NCBI RefSeq assembly: GCF_019399895.1
Contig: NC_091868.1
Span: forward strand, 5,333,593 to 5,397,592
DNA: 64,000 nt
Direction: 5' to 3'
Source: Cardiocondyla obscurior
Lineage: Eukaryota > Arthropoda > Insecta > Hymenoptera > Formicidae
This document shows, piece by piece, positions 1-12,817 of this stretch; position 1 is the first letter of the stretch, and every line of letters starts with the position of its first letter. A model generated the notes under the pieces. It was not told where the DNA came from. It ran no database searches and saw only the letters and a list, made by a program, of their open reading frames with translations. The position numbers and the translations under genes were made by a program.

Positions 1-2156
1 CCTCGTACGTGATCACTCTTTTTATCGCTTTCCCCCTCCCCTTTAATTTACCGCCCGCTTAATTGTGCCATATGCGACGTTATTATATCGAAATTGCGGA
101 TTGTAAATACGCAGTAACGAAGTTATAAACGAGCGGTGGGTGCCTCTCCCGTCTGCGTCCGTATATTCCGCGAAATATCTGGATCGATGTTACTCCGCGG
201 TATCGGCACGTCGCTACGTAGCTGCAGGTACTGTTTGGTCTTCGTTAACAAACTTATGAGAACACTACGAGCTTCGTCTGGAGAACAAAGAAAAGTTGGC
301 GAAAAAATTAAACACGGTCGGAGTGCATCGAGCGAGGAGAGCCGTAGAGAGGAAAGAAAGAGAGGGGAAAAAAAAAAAAAAAGCTCGAGAGCTATTCCGG
401 GGAAAGATACGCTCGTAAAAGATAACGAAGTTATTTCCCGGCGTGCGTGTACCTTTTCGCGAGCTCTCGTTTTTGCCCATAACACGTTCGTTTTTTTCTT
501 GAAACATTGTAATCGCAGTTAATATCATTCCGCAAAGATCGGGAAAGGAAATCGTGTTATCTAAGAAAATATTGGGAGACAAAGTTCTGCTCGCGCAAGA
601 GCTCCTTCCGCCACAAAGGGATAGTTATATGTTTGAAAACTAATTCGAAGTTTGTCGTCGCACGGTGACGCACGACATGTCTGAGGATAGATAACGATTT
701 CGCATATTCGTCAAGTGACATTTTCGGCGAATTATTTATTCACGACCAACCCGGAATAATATCTCGCACGAAGCTATTCAGAGGCGCGATCACTGTATCT
801 CCTATCTCGTATTAAATATTCATGGATAAAAAAAAAAAAAAAACTGTTTATCTTCGTTGCGGCTGCCAACGAAATTCAATTCTCTTTTCAGAGTAAATAA
901 CAATAAATAAATGGAATTAAATGCGGCTTTTATGCATATGTGTAAAAACAGTAAGCCGCCGTGAAATAAAAATGTCGAATATAAATTTTTTTTTTTTTTT
1001 TTTTTTTTTTACTGTTTGAAATTGCCGGCGGGGAAATGCGGGCAAAAATTGAGTGCAATGCAAATCGAAATTCTTTTTCCGTACACGAGAAACTGATAAG
1101 AGGCTATCGATATAATAATTTTAAATATACATATTGTGGCAGTGTTACGTCTCCGAGGTAACTATCAAACGCTGTAACATGCCGACGAGATTCTGAGTGC
1201 GGCGCTTATCATTGTACAGGTCCATTCATAAGGTAAAATCAATGACGGATCGGCGCAAAGAATTTCGCGGCCGCCGGTGTGTCGCCATGATAACACCGCA
1301 GACCAATCATCGTCCCTTTTGCAGAATTCACGTTTTCTCTCTTGCTCTTCGTCGCGCGAAACAGCGTGCTTTCGACAAAGCAAAACGCGATCGGGAGCAA
1401 TGCGTGACTTTGTAGAACAAGCGCACCGCTTTCTCGTGAAACAATTCGCCATATACAGCTTCCGTTTCCGGGTACCAGAATTCGTACGATAAAAATAATC
1501 TTTCAGCTTTAGGACGTTAATTTAAAAAAGGAAACTGGAATATTTGGTTTCCTTATCAGAGTAGTCACACCCGATCCTTCTCGAGCGTTTCCAAGAAAGA
1601 TAAAAAGGCAAAAGAATTTGTTCCCAATCCTATATGAATTATCCTATATGAAATACGAAATACGAACTTGCGTTTGTTGAGAGAAATTTAACGCTCGGTA
1701 ACAAGAGAATCTTAAGACTTTATTTTTACATGAAGGCATAAAAGATCTTATTAATTATTTGAATGTTATATTAATCTAATCACTTTAGATTATATTTAAA
1801 CGTAAAAAAAATTAATGTTTGTACATATATCCGAAGATGTTAATATAATTAATTTTTTTTTTGCATTTAATAAGTCTCGTTGAATGTAATGTTAGAAAAT
1901 TGTAAAGATAATTACACGTTCGCGGAAAAATGCATGATTCTCTCGCCTTTGAACGTATATGCAATGAGTCTTGTAATGTACCATAATTGTATATACGTAT
2001 CTTTATTTTATTTCGCGTGAAATCACCGCGTACTCGTGTAAAAAGGATTGAGTCATAAAGGCTGAGTCGTCCTGAGGAAGGTGTGTCATTAGAATTAACC
2101 CGTTGCGTAATGCAGGTGGCCTTTAAACTAAACTGAATGGTTGGACATTGTTTCAG
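1..2156. other. Upstream region of Rap1, no gene recognised
   Basis: I find no supportable coding exon here. The frames that stay open, such as those around 136-582, give low-complexity Lys/Arg/Ser-rich peptides with no family resemblance. The stretch has a 25-nt poly-T run (986-1010), poly-A runs near 369-382 and 829-843, and AT-rich DNA between. It probably holds the Rap1 promoter and untranslated first exon(s), but I cannot place the transcription start. Confidence 0.5.
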
Positions 2157-2252
2157 GTCTGTCTCGTTGAGAGCAAATCGAGGCAAAACGTGGCGGATTC
2201 GGTGACCCCTCGACTGTGATCAGGCCCATAGGCAGTAGATAGGGCAAAGGAG
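2157..2252 (+). other. Rap1: Probable 5' UTR segment of Rap1
   Basis: A good 3' splice site (pyrimidine-rich, ending ..attgtttcag) finishes at 2156. The 96 bases from there to the ATG at 2253 have no upstream ATG and would be the untranslated start of the first coding exon. This implies a separate non-coding exon further upstream. The acceptor is inferred from sequence only. Confidence 0.5.
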
Positions 2253-3210
2253 ATGCGCGAATATAAAATAGTCGTGCTGGGCAGCGGAGGTGTAGGCAAG
2301 TCCGCCCTCACTGTCCAGTTCGTACAGGAAATTTTCGTAGAGAAGTATGACCCGACTATCGAGGACAGTTATCGCAAGCAAGTCGAGGTTGACGGTCAAC
2401 AATGTATGTTAGAAATTCTAGACACAGCTGGCACGGTGAGTATTCTTCTTCGTAACACAGATTTCTCATGTCTTTATTTAAATGTGCGAATACATCTCGA
2501 TTCTTTTTTATATTTTCTATGTGCAGCATGAAGCCTTTAATAAAGTAGTAGCACAAAGACGTCTTGCCGTCTTTTAGGGCGTCGCGTAGCTTTCTCTTTC
2601 ATTTTACAGCCGCAATGCGGATGCGGATCTCGCTTTTGAATGACATTCTTGTTTGCTCGCAGGAACAATTCACAGCCATGAGGGACCTTTATATGAAAAA
2701 TGGGCAGGGCTTCGTGTTAGTATATTCGATAACGGCACAATCCACCTTCAACGACTTGCAAGACCTCAGGGAACAGATCTTGCGGGTAAAAGACACAGAT
2801 GACGTACCGATGGTGCTAGTAGGTAACAAGTGCGACCTGGAGGACGAGAGGGTAGTTGGAAAGGATCAGGGTGTCAACCTTGCCCGGCAATTCAATTGCG
2901 TGTTTATGGAAACGTCTGCCAAAGCTAAAATTAACGTTCGCGACGTGAGTTGACTCCCAATTCCATTTATTCTGATTCAAATACTTTACAATCGCATTTT
3001 ACAATCTCGATATCTTTTAATGAATAGCTCGCAATAGTTTGTACAGTTTCTATTATTCGAATTCTAGTTGACAGCTATTAATTGATACAGTTTCAACAAC
3101 TTGTCACCTTTCGCTTTTAGATTTTCTACGACCTGGTGCGGCAAATAAATAAGAAATCGCCAGAGAAGAAGATGAAGCAGAAGAAAAAATCGCTGTGCCT
3201 ACTTCTGTAA
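2253..3210 (+). CDS. Rap1: Ras-related small GTPase Rap1
   Basis: Three coding exons, 2253-2435, 2663-2944 and 3121-3210, join in phase 0 through GT-AG introns to give 184 aa, the usual Rap1 length. Visible motifs are the P-loop GSGGVGKS at residues 10-17, effector loop YDPTIEDSY with Thr35, DTAGTEQF with Thr61, NKCD and ETSAK. Thr61, where Ras has Gln, marks Rap1. The C-terminus is a Lys-rich stretch followed by CLLL, a CAAX box whose final Leu predicts geranylgeranylation. The family is known as membrane-bound GTP switches controlling integrin- and cadherin-based adhesion and polarity, activated by RapGEFs and switched off by RapGAPs. The start is the conserved MREYK. It is convergent with the esterase gene downstream. 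Nothing is broken. Confidence 0.98.
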
Positions 3211-3925
3211 GGTATATGTGGCAGAGCCCATATTCTCCTACATGAAAATCCGAAGATACCGGTGGATTGAAAAAAGAAAAAAAAAGGAGCGGTTATAAAA
3301 CAAGAAAGATACTAATGACAAAAGAGGAAGAGGGGGCTGACGGAATATTAGGCGACAATAGAACGAGAGTATGGTATTGAAATCCGAATGGTTGTAAAAT
3401 GATGGTAGAAACGGGAAACGGGAGAATAAGGGCACATTAAGGGCACACAAGGTAACGCAGCGGAGCGAAGAACGAACAGATACGTGGAAAGGAACGCAGC
3501 GATAAGCAAAAGGAAATATTGTATATAACATTGGTTCCGGGATGGCTCGTGTGCACGCGCAAGCAATGGCGCACAAAGTAGGATACGAGACCCCGCAGCA
3601 TCGGTTATCATTGTAGGAGTTTTGCATGAATAAATGAAAGGAGAAAATGATTAATTAATAGTATATATTTAGGAGAATGGAAGAGATAAGAAAAAAAGAA
3701 ACGTTTGTGAACGTGTGCGTGCGCAGGCCACCAGCCCCCATGCATCGCGCTCTCGCCGCGCACCTCTCTCTCTTATATAATATTATAATTATACATAGAT
3801 GGTATTTGAACATTATTATTGCTATTATTATTAATATTAATTATTAATTATTATCGGATCATCAAAATATTCATAAGTTATCAAACTGTTTGTTTCTCAA
3901 ATAAAATATGTTTTTCTATATCTCT
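3211..3925 (+). other. Rap1: Rap1 3' UTR with polyadenylation signal
   Basis: AT-rich non-coding sequence follows the Rap1 stop. An AATAAA lies at 3900-3905, just before a T-rich and then A-rich stretch, and an earlier AATAAA lies near 3629. The 3' end is therefore probably near 3920-3930. A TTATTATTAATTAATTATTA-type AU-rich block precedes the distal signal and could affect message stability (inference). Confidence 0.55.
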
Positions 3926-4550
3926 CCGTATTAAGGCAAATAATAAAAAAAAAAAATCAGTGAATGTTAAAAAGAGCCCAAATTTCCTACTCTTATAATG
4001 CAACCTGGATTTCATTTTATTTCGTTTTGAGCCCCCTTTGTCTCATTTGTGAATCATGTTCAGCCGTTTGGTGATTAGCCTGTAGATAATTTCTTTTTGT
4101 TTCGTGTAATCTATAACACACCAAGTAATATGTAAAAAAAAAAAGAACGGAATAAAATAACTTTGTGATATACGCAATGTAATTGAGATATTAATGCGAA
4201 CGTAGGAAAATTTAGTATCACTACCATATCGTAATAAATGCAGGCGTACGAGTGCGAAAACTTTCAAGTAAATGTGTACATTGTGAACATCACGCAAGTA
4301 GGCACGCAGAATCTATTCACACGAGAAAATGTGAATTTCGCGAAATATACACGTATTCTACAAGAATATATAACAAGATTGTTATTGCGTTTTTAAAGAG
4401 TAGAGTGTGGGAAGATATCTTGTTATAAAATTGCAAAATCCAACGCCGTTTTCTTTTCGTTATTGGTCTATTTAAAAATATACAACAGCGAGCGCAATAA
4501 CATGTTACTTTGTTCCTTTTTCAATTTAATATTTCACGCTGCGACCGTAG
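3926..4550. other. Convergent intergenic spacer / 3' UTRs
   Basis: This lies between the 3' ends of Rap1 (+) and the esterase (-). It is AT-rich with no coding frame. A reverse-strand ATTAAA variant (TTTAAT at about 4525-4530) lies close to the esterase stop and could serve as its poly(A) signal. Another reverse AATAAA occurs near 4017. Confidence 0.4.
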
Positions 4551-7500
4551 CTAGAACTGGAAGCGATGCAACGCCAACGTGACCATCGTGCCACCCAGAT
4601 ACACGCTACAAGAGAATATCCTCCATGTTATCGCTGCGCTCGTGACGTTGCAACAATTGTTCGTCGCCTCCATGACAATTTGCGGATAATACTCGTTCCA
4701 GAACGCGAGTGCCTTGTAGTCGACCGCGTCCGGCTCGTTCATTTCTACGTTCTTGTCAATGATCAGCATTCTCGGGTTGTCCTGTGTATAGGGCTCCCAC
4801 TTGATCGATCCTGTACCGCTCGTCAAGGAGGGATCCCCGGTCTTGGCGAACGTCGCCAGCATCGTCATCATCACATCGGACATCTTTTTGTCATTGAAGA
4901 TCCACTGCATCGCCCCGGCGCCCATCAAATACGGTAAACCCCAGACAAATGGAAGCTCAAACATGTGCGGCACACCCGCCCATTCCGGCACATCTTTTGT
5001 GACCGGTTGCGTTTTGGGACGATAATCGAATCGATATACGAAAGCTGGCGCTCTCCGCTTCGCCACTTTGCCAGCCAGAAGCGTCAGGCCGGCTGCGAAG
5101 TTCTTTTCCGTTTGCAGGTCTAAATACCTGTCGCGAAATACCGTCATGTTTGTCGTGGCCGGGTACGGTCTGTAAAAGAACAGCACCGCGTTCGTAACCA
5201 TTTCGGGTTTCGACTCGCAGGTGCTGTTGTCATCCGGCACGGCAGCTGTAAACTCGTCTGTGATCATCGATTCGAAGTTTTCCGAAGAGAGTCCACCCTC
5301 CGAACTCTGGCTGCTGGCGAGTTCCATGTACGCCAGAACTTGCTCGTTATTTGTATAACCGGCGATCAGCGGTACCGCATTAAAGTTACCTATTTGATTA
5401 TTTTAACAAAGTTAAAGAAATATTTTAATAAAGAAAATGTATTAAAGAGGACAGAAAAATTAAAAGAATTGAAATGGATTTCTTCGACAGTTACCACTCT
5501 CCAAGATGTCCTTAGGGTGCTGTGCGAGAAACGGTTCCGTCTCGTTGTTTGTTTCAGCGTCGATAATCGGGCCCCAAGTCTCGATGTCGGAAGTAAGTTT
5601 GACCATCAAATCGGCCGGTAAACGGCGCAGGCATAACATTAAGGCGCTGGATGGTCGTGGGTCGCAGCCGAATTTCTCAGCTACATTACTAACGACTGGT
5701 CTTTCTCTTTCCAAGGTGCCAACGGAAGCGATTGCGTCTCCGCTCATTGCAATTGCCTTGTGAAACTTACCCCTGCTGAGCGGACTCAGCATGTGCAAGC
5801 CCACGCTTATAGCACCCGAGCTGTGGCCGTAGATGACGATGTTACTGGGCGAGCCGTTGAAGTACTTAATGTTCCGCTTTATCCAGTCAAGGGCGGCGAT
5901 CTGGTCGAACATGCCGTAATTGCCGGACGCCTCGGAGTCCGTTGTCGTGAAGAATCCGAGGATGTTTAATCGATACGCCACCGTCACCACTAGCACCTGC
6001 CGGCCGCAAAAGTCGCCCCCGTTTAATCTCGCGAATTGTGTAAGCTTTTTTCTCTTTCCGCTTCTTATTTTTTTTAGCGTGCGCGCGATAAAATCTCACG
6101 AGCAATCGTTACCGAAAGTTTCGAGATTTATTCATTTATGCCACGCAAGCGATCAATTTACCCTGCCCCCTTTTCCCTACCGCGAATCGCTCCCGAGAAT
6201 CGTAAGCGATACCGCATTATGTACATTACATTACGTCATGATGAGTAACGAAAGATCCGTTCAATGATGCATTGCGACCGACGAATATCAAAGGGCGCGA
6301 TTCTATTCTAAAAGTGACGGCACGCGAGATGAGGGCAAGGAAAAGCTTCGGTCCGGTTTGATTCCCTTCGATTTTACGTCCGCTCCGCGAATGTCCGGCA
6401 AAGTTGATTGAACATCGTTAAAATTGCATGCTAATCACTTCCTGTCTCTCCCACGTGTCTTCATTTTATATCGATTTAATCGCTGGCCGGGCCGCATTAA
6501 TTTCAATCTCGCATTCAATTTCCGTTCGTTTTGCACACGTTTGCCCTTCGCACCTTCTGCTTGGTGACAAATATCGAGGCGTCCCAGATCGCTGGTGTAC
6601 CGGTGTTGAAGTCACCTCCGTGAAACCAAACCATCACTGGCAGGCGATCGCTTTGACGGCTTCCTACGCATATAAAATATTCGTTAACTATCAGCCATCA
6701 ACGTATCAAGCGGGGTTAACTTGTCAGGACGGTTTTTATTTCATTGCAAGCCGCACGCAAGCTGGCTCACACTTGGTGTCTAGACAAGGTCCGAACACCA
6801 CGATTCCGAATAGTCCAAGGTCCGGGCAATCTATGTTCGATCTAAAGAATCCATACTCGAAAGGAATTGTTGTATATTAACGAATTGTTGTACGTAAACG
6901 AATTCAAAATTGCTTTTTTTATTACTTCTATTTTTAAACTGCTAAACGTCTTTTTATCAGAGCGAGACTTGGATATTTTATTAAAAGACTCGATTGCCTC
7001 GAAAGATAAATCGCCAGTCGAATAAACTTTTAATACCCCTTTTCATATTATAGCTCTATCGTAAATCGAGAGAGGGATAATTTATGCGAAGCTACCGTGA
7101 ACAATTCCGTACATATTCAAGTTTCTATTTCCAACCGGCGGGCTTGTTACGATAACGCGGGGACCGGTACGAGATTCCCTGCGCTTCCCCCCTGCGGTTT
7201 CCTGAACACGGACTTTCCGTCTCTGCATATCGTCCTGTCGGTTTCTTAACGGCGACCTTGGAAAACCTGCATATGTTTCTTTCGGTATTTTCCGCGTTCG
7301 CGTTTTATTGTCATCGGAAGGGGGGTTGCAGGTATGTCGCACGACGCAAACTCTTTCGCAGCTGTCGTTAGCGTATCCGGCATAGCTTCTTACGCGAATC
7401 AATGACTCATGACCGGCGAATCGTGACGATTCAACGACTTCCTCGCTGAGGAACGACCGAAGGAACGAAAAGAGAAGGCAAGAGCGAGAGGGCGAGCTTT

Positions 7501-9848
7501 CGTGACCGGCTTCTGGTATCTCCGCATCTCCAGGCCGGAGCCCTGGAAAATCGCGTGCAACTACGAGCGCACTAGTTACTCTTACCAGTCCTACGTTATA
7601 TATCGACCCCAACTACCGTCGCCGTCGCCATACGTGATTTCGTGCTACAATTTCGCGACTCTAAGATCAGGCTTCCTTCTTTTTTACACTCGAAAGAGAG
7701 AGAGAATAAAAGACGCCGTATCGCGGTTTCGGATGATGACTTTGATGGCTACAGTACGTTGCAAGCTTTCAAGTTACAGCTTTACTTCTTTATTCTAAGT
7801 TAAAAAAATGAATTTCATGTGTATTCGCGAGTTCAGGGTAAACCGTGTCTACCTATATGTTTCTTGTACCTTATTAAATTTGTATTAGGGTCTGTAAGAC
7901 CGAGATAAAATGGAAAAACACAATGCGCAATGCGAAAGCAATTAACATTTGTCGGCATTAAACGGGAATGCGTTAGATTTTAAAATAAATACTTTAAAAG
8001 AGTACAAGAGTAAAAGAAAAAAAAAAAAAAAAAACCAAGGACAATCATATCGTGGACAATAACGCAACCTTCACGAAAGAATTATTTAAGTCAATCATAT
8101 CGAATAATAAACAGAATGTCCACCTTTATGCTTTTTACGCGGCGTGATAAATCTTCTCTCCGCGACACTAGCCTTTCGCACGGTAGGTTATTAATTTTTC
8201 TTTTTTTTGCGTTGGTCCACATTTATCTGATCGTAATATAATGCTCGCCCTCGCGAGTAATCACCGTAATCACCCCCTTTTCTTGAACGATAAGAATCAG
8301 TCTCTGAGAACTTGAGGGCGAGCATTATCTCGCACTCTACTGGAAACGAACTTCGCCATTGACCGTCCTTTCTTCGTCGCGTTGCATGCCCTAACGTGTT
8401 CGATGTTCATGTAGAAAAGAAATATCACGCGGACAGTATCGACGACCGTCATCAGTATTCTGTCAAGTATTCCTTCTAGTATATTATATTTATCACGATA
8501 AAATAAAAAAATTTTACGCCGTGAAAGTCGCAACCTCCTTACGAGAATAAACGAGCGTAATATTTGACTTTTTCGTTCCTTTCGCGTGTCCGACTTCTTT
8601 TCGAAGGAAATAAAAAAATATCTGGAACACGCAGAAAATAATATTTGAAAAAAGATTGTAAGATATTTAACTTGTGCTTAAAAGTAACTTAAAACAATTT
8701 TGAAATAAGCTGTAGAAGCGTGCTTGCAACGATCGTTGAACGCATACCTTCGTTTGGGACGAAAATATTTAAGAAGAGACAATCCTCGCTGAATCCGGGA
8801 TCGGGCATATCCGGTGGTAGCAATCGTTTGTAGAGCTTTTCATGTAGTTTAAGCTGAGTTGGAGCCTGCTGGCAGGACGGAGCAAATTGCGTTGCATTCT
8901 TTACGTCGTTCCAAGAGGGTAGAGGATCTGTCACCGGTCGCGCGAAACGGAGATTGCCAATCGGAGGTTGCGCGTAAGGGATACCGAGGTACTGCGTCAA
9001 TCTCACCGAATTACTGAAGGCTACCTAAATTAAAAAAAAAAGAAATAAAATGACGAAAAAAAACACTTATTAAAAACTAAAAATCTTATTTTTAAGACAA
9101 GTTGTTCGAACTTCTTGATAACTTTACCTGACAGATAATATATTATGTATTGCTATTTATTTGAAAGAAAAGATTCGGATAGTCGGATGTTTATCTGGCA
9201 AGTATAATAAAGTTATCACGAAGTTGGAACAATCGGCTCTACGTTAGTTTAATGCAATTAGCTTGATTTAATTTAAATAACTTGTTTACGCAATGGAGAT
9301 AACAAACATTCAATTAGTTTAATTACTTTATCATTTAAAAAAGACACAACGCATAAACGAAAATTGAATTTAAATTATATTTTTAAAGTCGGTTATTTTA
9401 TTTAACATTATTTAATAAATAATGTTAATTTAAAGATCAAAATTTCGTTCGGTTACAAATTAGCATTGATAGCAACATGTTTATCAATTTAATGCAAAAA
9501 CATATTTAATTTGATATTTTAATGCAAGATTTCTCATTCATTTCCATTTACAATTATAATCCTCGGTTACAAACTATTAAAGTTAAATCAATAAAATAAA
9601 TATCCAATTAGTAAACCGAAAGTCAATTGACAGGCTTTAAAAATAAAAAAATTTCGAGACTGGCAGGAATAAATTATAACACGTTGTCGCACCTCTTTAC
9701 CAAGAACGACCCCTTGTCCCGGTATCTTAACAGTCGGACTTTCACGATTGAGACCCTGTCGTGCATGGGTCCTCTGAGCGCGGCTAACGTGGGTCCTCTG
9801 GACGAAAAGTAGGGTGGACACAAAAAGCAACCACGTCGCGCGCCTCAT
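4551..9848 (-). CDS. Type-B carboxylesterase / cholinesterase-like protein
   Basis: Five coding exons, read right to left, are 9848-9693, 9024-8748, 6663-6554, 5996-5495 and 5389-4551. Phases agree at every junction and the product is 627 aa. It has an N-terminal signal peptide (about 1-24), then the alpha/beta-hydrolase core: LGIPYAQPP near 65-73, the EDCLFLN signature (132-138), oxyanion motif HGGDF (159-163), VAYRLN, nucleophile elbow GHSSG with Ser240, GYTNNE with Glu364, and GVPHMFELPF with His490. The Ser-Glu-His triad is thus intact. Cys103 and Cys134 fit the family's first disulfide. The last 25-30 residues are hydrophobic after a CC pair, suggesting a GPI signal or membrane anchor. 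Asp162 in the oxyanion hole and GHSSG instead of GESAG separate it from acetylcholinesterase and most detoxification esterases. Substrate and exact clade are unknown. Intron 3, at 2.1 kb, is by far the longest. Confidence 0.93.
6664..8747 (-). other. Large intron of the esterase gene
   Basis: The donor lies at 8747-8746 (GAAG|gtatgc) and the acceptor at 6665-6664 (gcgtag|GA). It contains an A-run near 8014-8031, a 15-bp inverted repeat (8238-8328) and a GC-richer block at 7130-7630 open in several frames on both strands. I see no exon inside that keeps the reading frame, and the flanking exons join without one. Confidence 0.75.
8238..8328. repeat. 15-bp perfect inverted repeat in esterase intron
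   Basis: ATAATGCTCGCCCTC at 8238-8252 is repeated exactly in inverted form at 8314-8328 with a 61-nt loop. It could be a very short MITE relic or an intronic RNA hairpin. No target-site duplication is obvious. Confidence 0.7.
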
Positions 9849-12817
9849 CCTGCAGACTGACTGAAAACCGCCAGGGAACGTACCGCGGTGGTTTCACCGA
9901 GCCACCACCAGTTTCACGGGGGGTTGCTTCGCGTGACTCCCTACGTTTCGCTTTACTCCACAGCCGCCCGCCCACCGTTTCACCCTCGGTACTTTCGGGT
10001 TCATTTTCTTGGGTTCGCGGTTGCCACAGTCGACCGTGAGGGACCTGCGCTCTTTCACCCTTTAGCGCTTTTGCACACGGTGGAAAAACTCGGGATTTCG
10101 CGGCCCCCCGTGGGGAGAATTCAGAGTACGTGCGAAAAGTAGAAGTCGACCACGGCTGTGAATACCTTTCAGCAATTATACAGCCTTATGTACATGCAAA
10201 GTAACTCCTTGACGTTCTCCACTCTCCCTTGTAAATTCGAACTAAAACTGCACGGTTTTGCATAGCTATAAAGAGCCGTCTTTGTACAGCATTGATTGTC
10301 AAAAAGAAAAGAAGGATCTAAAAAAGAAAAACAAAAAATGAGATAAACTTATTTAAATTAATAATTAATAATTTCAAAAAATATATTTTGTTAAATAATA
10401 ATTAATATTTATTTGACGAATATTTCAAATGTTGATAAAAATTATGCATTTAAATGTATCTAAAGAAGGAAAATTTATATTATTTAAGGCTGCGTGTTCT
10501 TTATCTTTCTTTCTAAAAAGATATTACCTATCATATAACGTTACCAAGCGTTGAAACAATTGTCCCTTAAAAAGGATCGCGTTGCGAAATTCACAAGTTT
10601 CAATGGTACTCCGACTGCGATGTTCTGTCCAGTAAAGCAGCATCGATGTCTCTCCTAGTAGCAGATCGTATAATTTATCAATAAAGAAGGCCACAACTCG
10701 CGCGCGGGGAGATGATCGACCGAGATAAGACGCGCGATAAGAAATGCATCCACTACGTACGTTAGGGTTCGTTTACGAGTGCAATTGGCCACGGATCGGG
10801 CGTTCATTTGCATAAAAGTATTAATTCGCGATGCAAATAGGTGCCAACGCGCGAAATGTAACTCGCACCTATGTCAGCCGGTTCTATTACAAGGCGCACG
10901 TGGACACTGTAACGATTGACCTAAAAATTCAGTTAACAGCTAAATTTTGAAATACGGATGACACTTTGTCGATAGGATGCATGCGATACTGCGACGTCGT
11001 GGCACGCAGGGCGAGCGAAATGAAAATTTACTGCCGCGTTCCAGTTCGTCGGTTTTTCTTGTAAATTCATGTGGCGGTTCTTTGCAATTAATTCGCATAA
11101 TTTATGCATGATCGATAACGTTCGCGCGGTAGAGAAGCGTCAGAAACGTCGAACAGTCTTGTTAAGCGTAGAAGGTCCTGAAAATCGATACCGAGGTCTT
11201 TCGCCCCAAAGAAAGGGAGTGAGCTGAGGAAAGAGAAAGAGAAAGAGAATAGCCGGGCTATCATTAAGATACGATTTTCAAGCACCTTCAGCTGGCGCGA
11301 CCTTGAACGTTGCGCAACCCGCAATTACGTACTTGTGTCCAGCCGAAAAATTCTTCTCTCGATCGTAATTACTGTCTGTGGAAATATAGCGTGTCGGTAT
11401 TAAATTATTCCATATACGGTCAATTTTGCGAGATATTAAATTTCCTTCGATCACGCGCTGGATAATGCAAATAAATATAAGTATAAACTGGTTCTCTCTC
11501 TTTCGGCTCACACTTTGTGCCATGATAATTGTTCGTACTACTCCGATATATACCTAAAAAAATAACATATTTTTAAACACCTAATGCAATATATTAATAG
11601 CGTACTAAAATGAATTTTCACTTTTTAGCTGTACAATTTCCCATCCAATCCAATATTATTGTCCAGTGCAATATTTTGCAAATATTTACCTAATAGTTTT
11701 AAACTCATTTTTCTGTGCAATCTAATTTTATTATAATTATTCACATTACATATAATGCTATTGAAATTGTTCATAACCTCAAAGTCAACAGTCCCGACTT
11801 CCCGAAAATCCCGACACTTTTCTTGTTTTTAATTTGTTTTGTTTTTAGAGAAAAAAATAAGAAGTGGCTACGGAAACAGACTCATACTCTTATATACAAA
11901 ATTGACTAACTAATTGTAAGATTAATAAATCCCATCAGAAAGAAAGTCGTCCGACACTACTTCGATTTGCGGTAGCGGCTCGTAGTGAATTTTCTTGAAA
12001 CTAAAAAAATTATATTATTTGATTGGTCCATATGAGCTAATAACTAACGTTCCCGCCAATTTCATAGCGACCATTACGAAAGAGGTGTGGCCACGAAATT
12101 GGTGGCAGCTCGAATTAAATTTTTTCGAAACTAAAAGAATCTTATTTTACTACAAGCTACTCGATTCAATGTCTAAACAAATTGTTCTGCACATTGTTTT
12201 TGTAAATCCATGCAATATTGTAAAATAACTCATTTTTATATTACATAGGTTAAACGAATATGACAGACGAAAAAGTATATTTTTTTATATCTTTATAAAT
12301 TGTAAGTAAATATTAAGAAACAGTTATATTTTTATATTGCACTTTAACTACAAGAACAATTTTTATATGTATTTTTAATAAATTTTGATAAAAGATATGC
12401 ACAATTCCGAAATATAAGGTACATAATCGTACGAACAAATAACAAAATTGGATATAGATATATTAGATAATAATACATCCTTTATAAGAGCTATTGCAAT
12501 ACTAAAATATTTGTATCAAGTAAAATGTAAATATCATAAATTTGCATATACGAATTATAACCAAATTTTGTCCAATTAAAATAGATATCTTCTTTTTTTT
12601 TTTACAAATATGTATAAGTATTCGGCACTGGACAGTCATTGAATAGCATATTAAATTGATACATATACAAATACAGTAAATGACATATATCAATATTCAA
12701 TGAATCACGTAAGAAATGGTTGTACGACAAGAAAATTTTAATTCAAATAGTATAGTTAATCTTGATTGTTGGATCAACTTGTCTTTTCACTGAACTGTGC
12801 CTATTTTCATAATCTTA
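9849..12817. other. Intergenic region, esterase 5' side to delta-COP 3' side
   Basis: About 9849-10150 is GC-richer and lies immediately upstream of the esterase ATG on the reverse strand, so it probably holds its promoter and 5' UTR. A second GC-richer patch at 10680-11330 has a (GAAAGA)n stretch near 11230-11248. From 11500 to 12800 the DNA is AT-rich. It contains a diverged direct repeat (11971-12150) and no recognisable gene. Confidence 0.5.
11971..12150. repeat. Diverged direct repeat, two ~50-bp units
   Basis: 11971-12020 and 12101-12150 share the pattern GGTRGCRGCTCG, then GAATTTT or TAAATTTT, then GAAACTAAAA, with about 75-80% identity by eye and a 130-bp period. The spacer contains an inverted GCCAATTTC/GAAATTGG pair. 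It may be a relic of a mobile element; I do not recognise the family. Confidence 0.45.

Noticed and set aside
7082..7612. 176-codon reverse frame inside the esterase intron
   Set aside because: The neighbouring exons join in phase without it, it has no esterase motif, and the opposite strand is open too.
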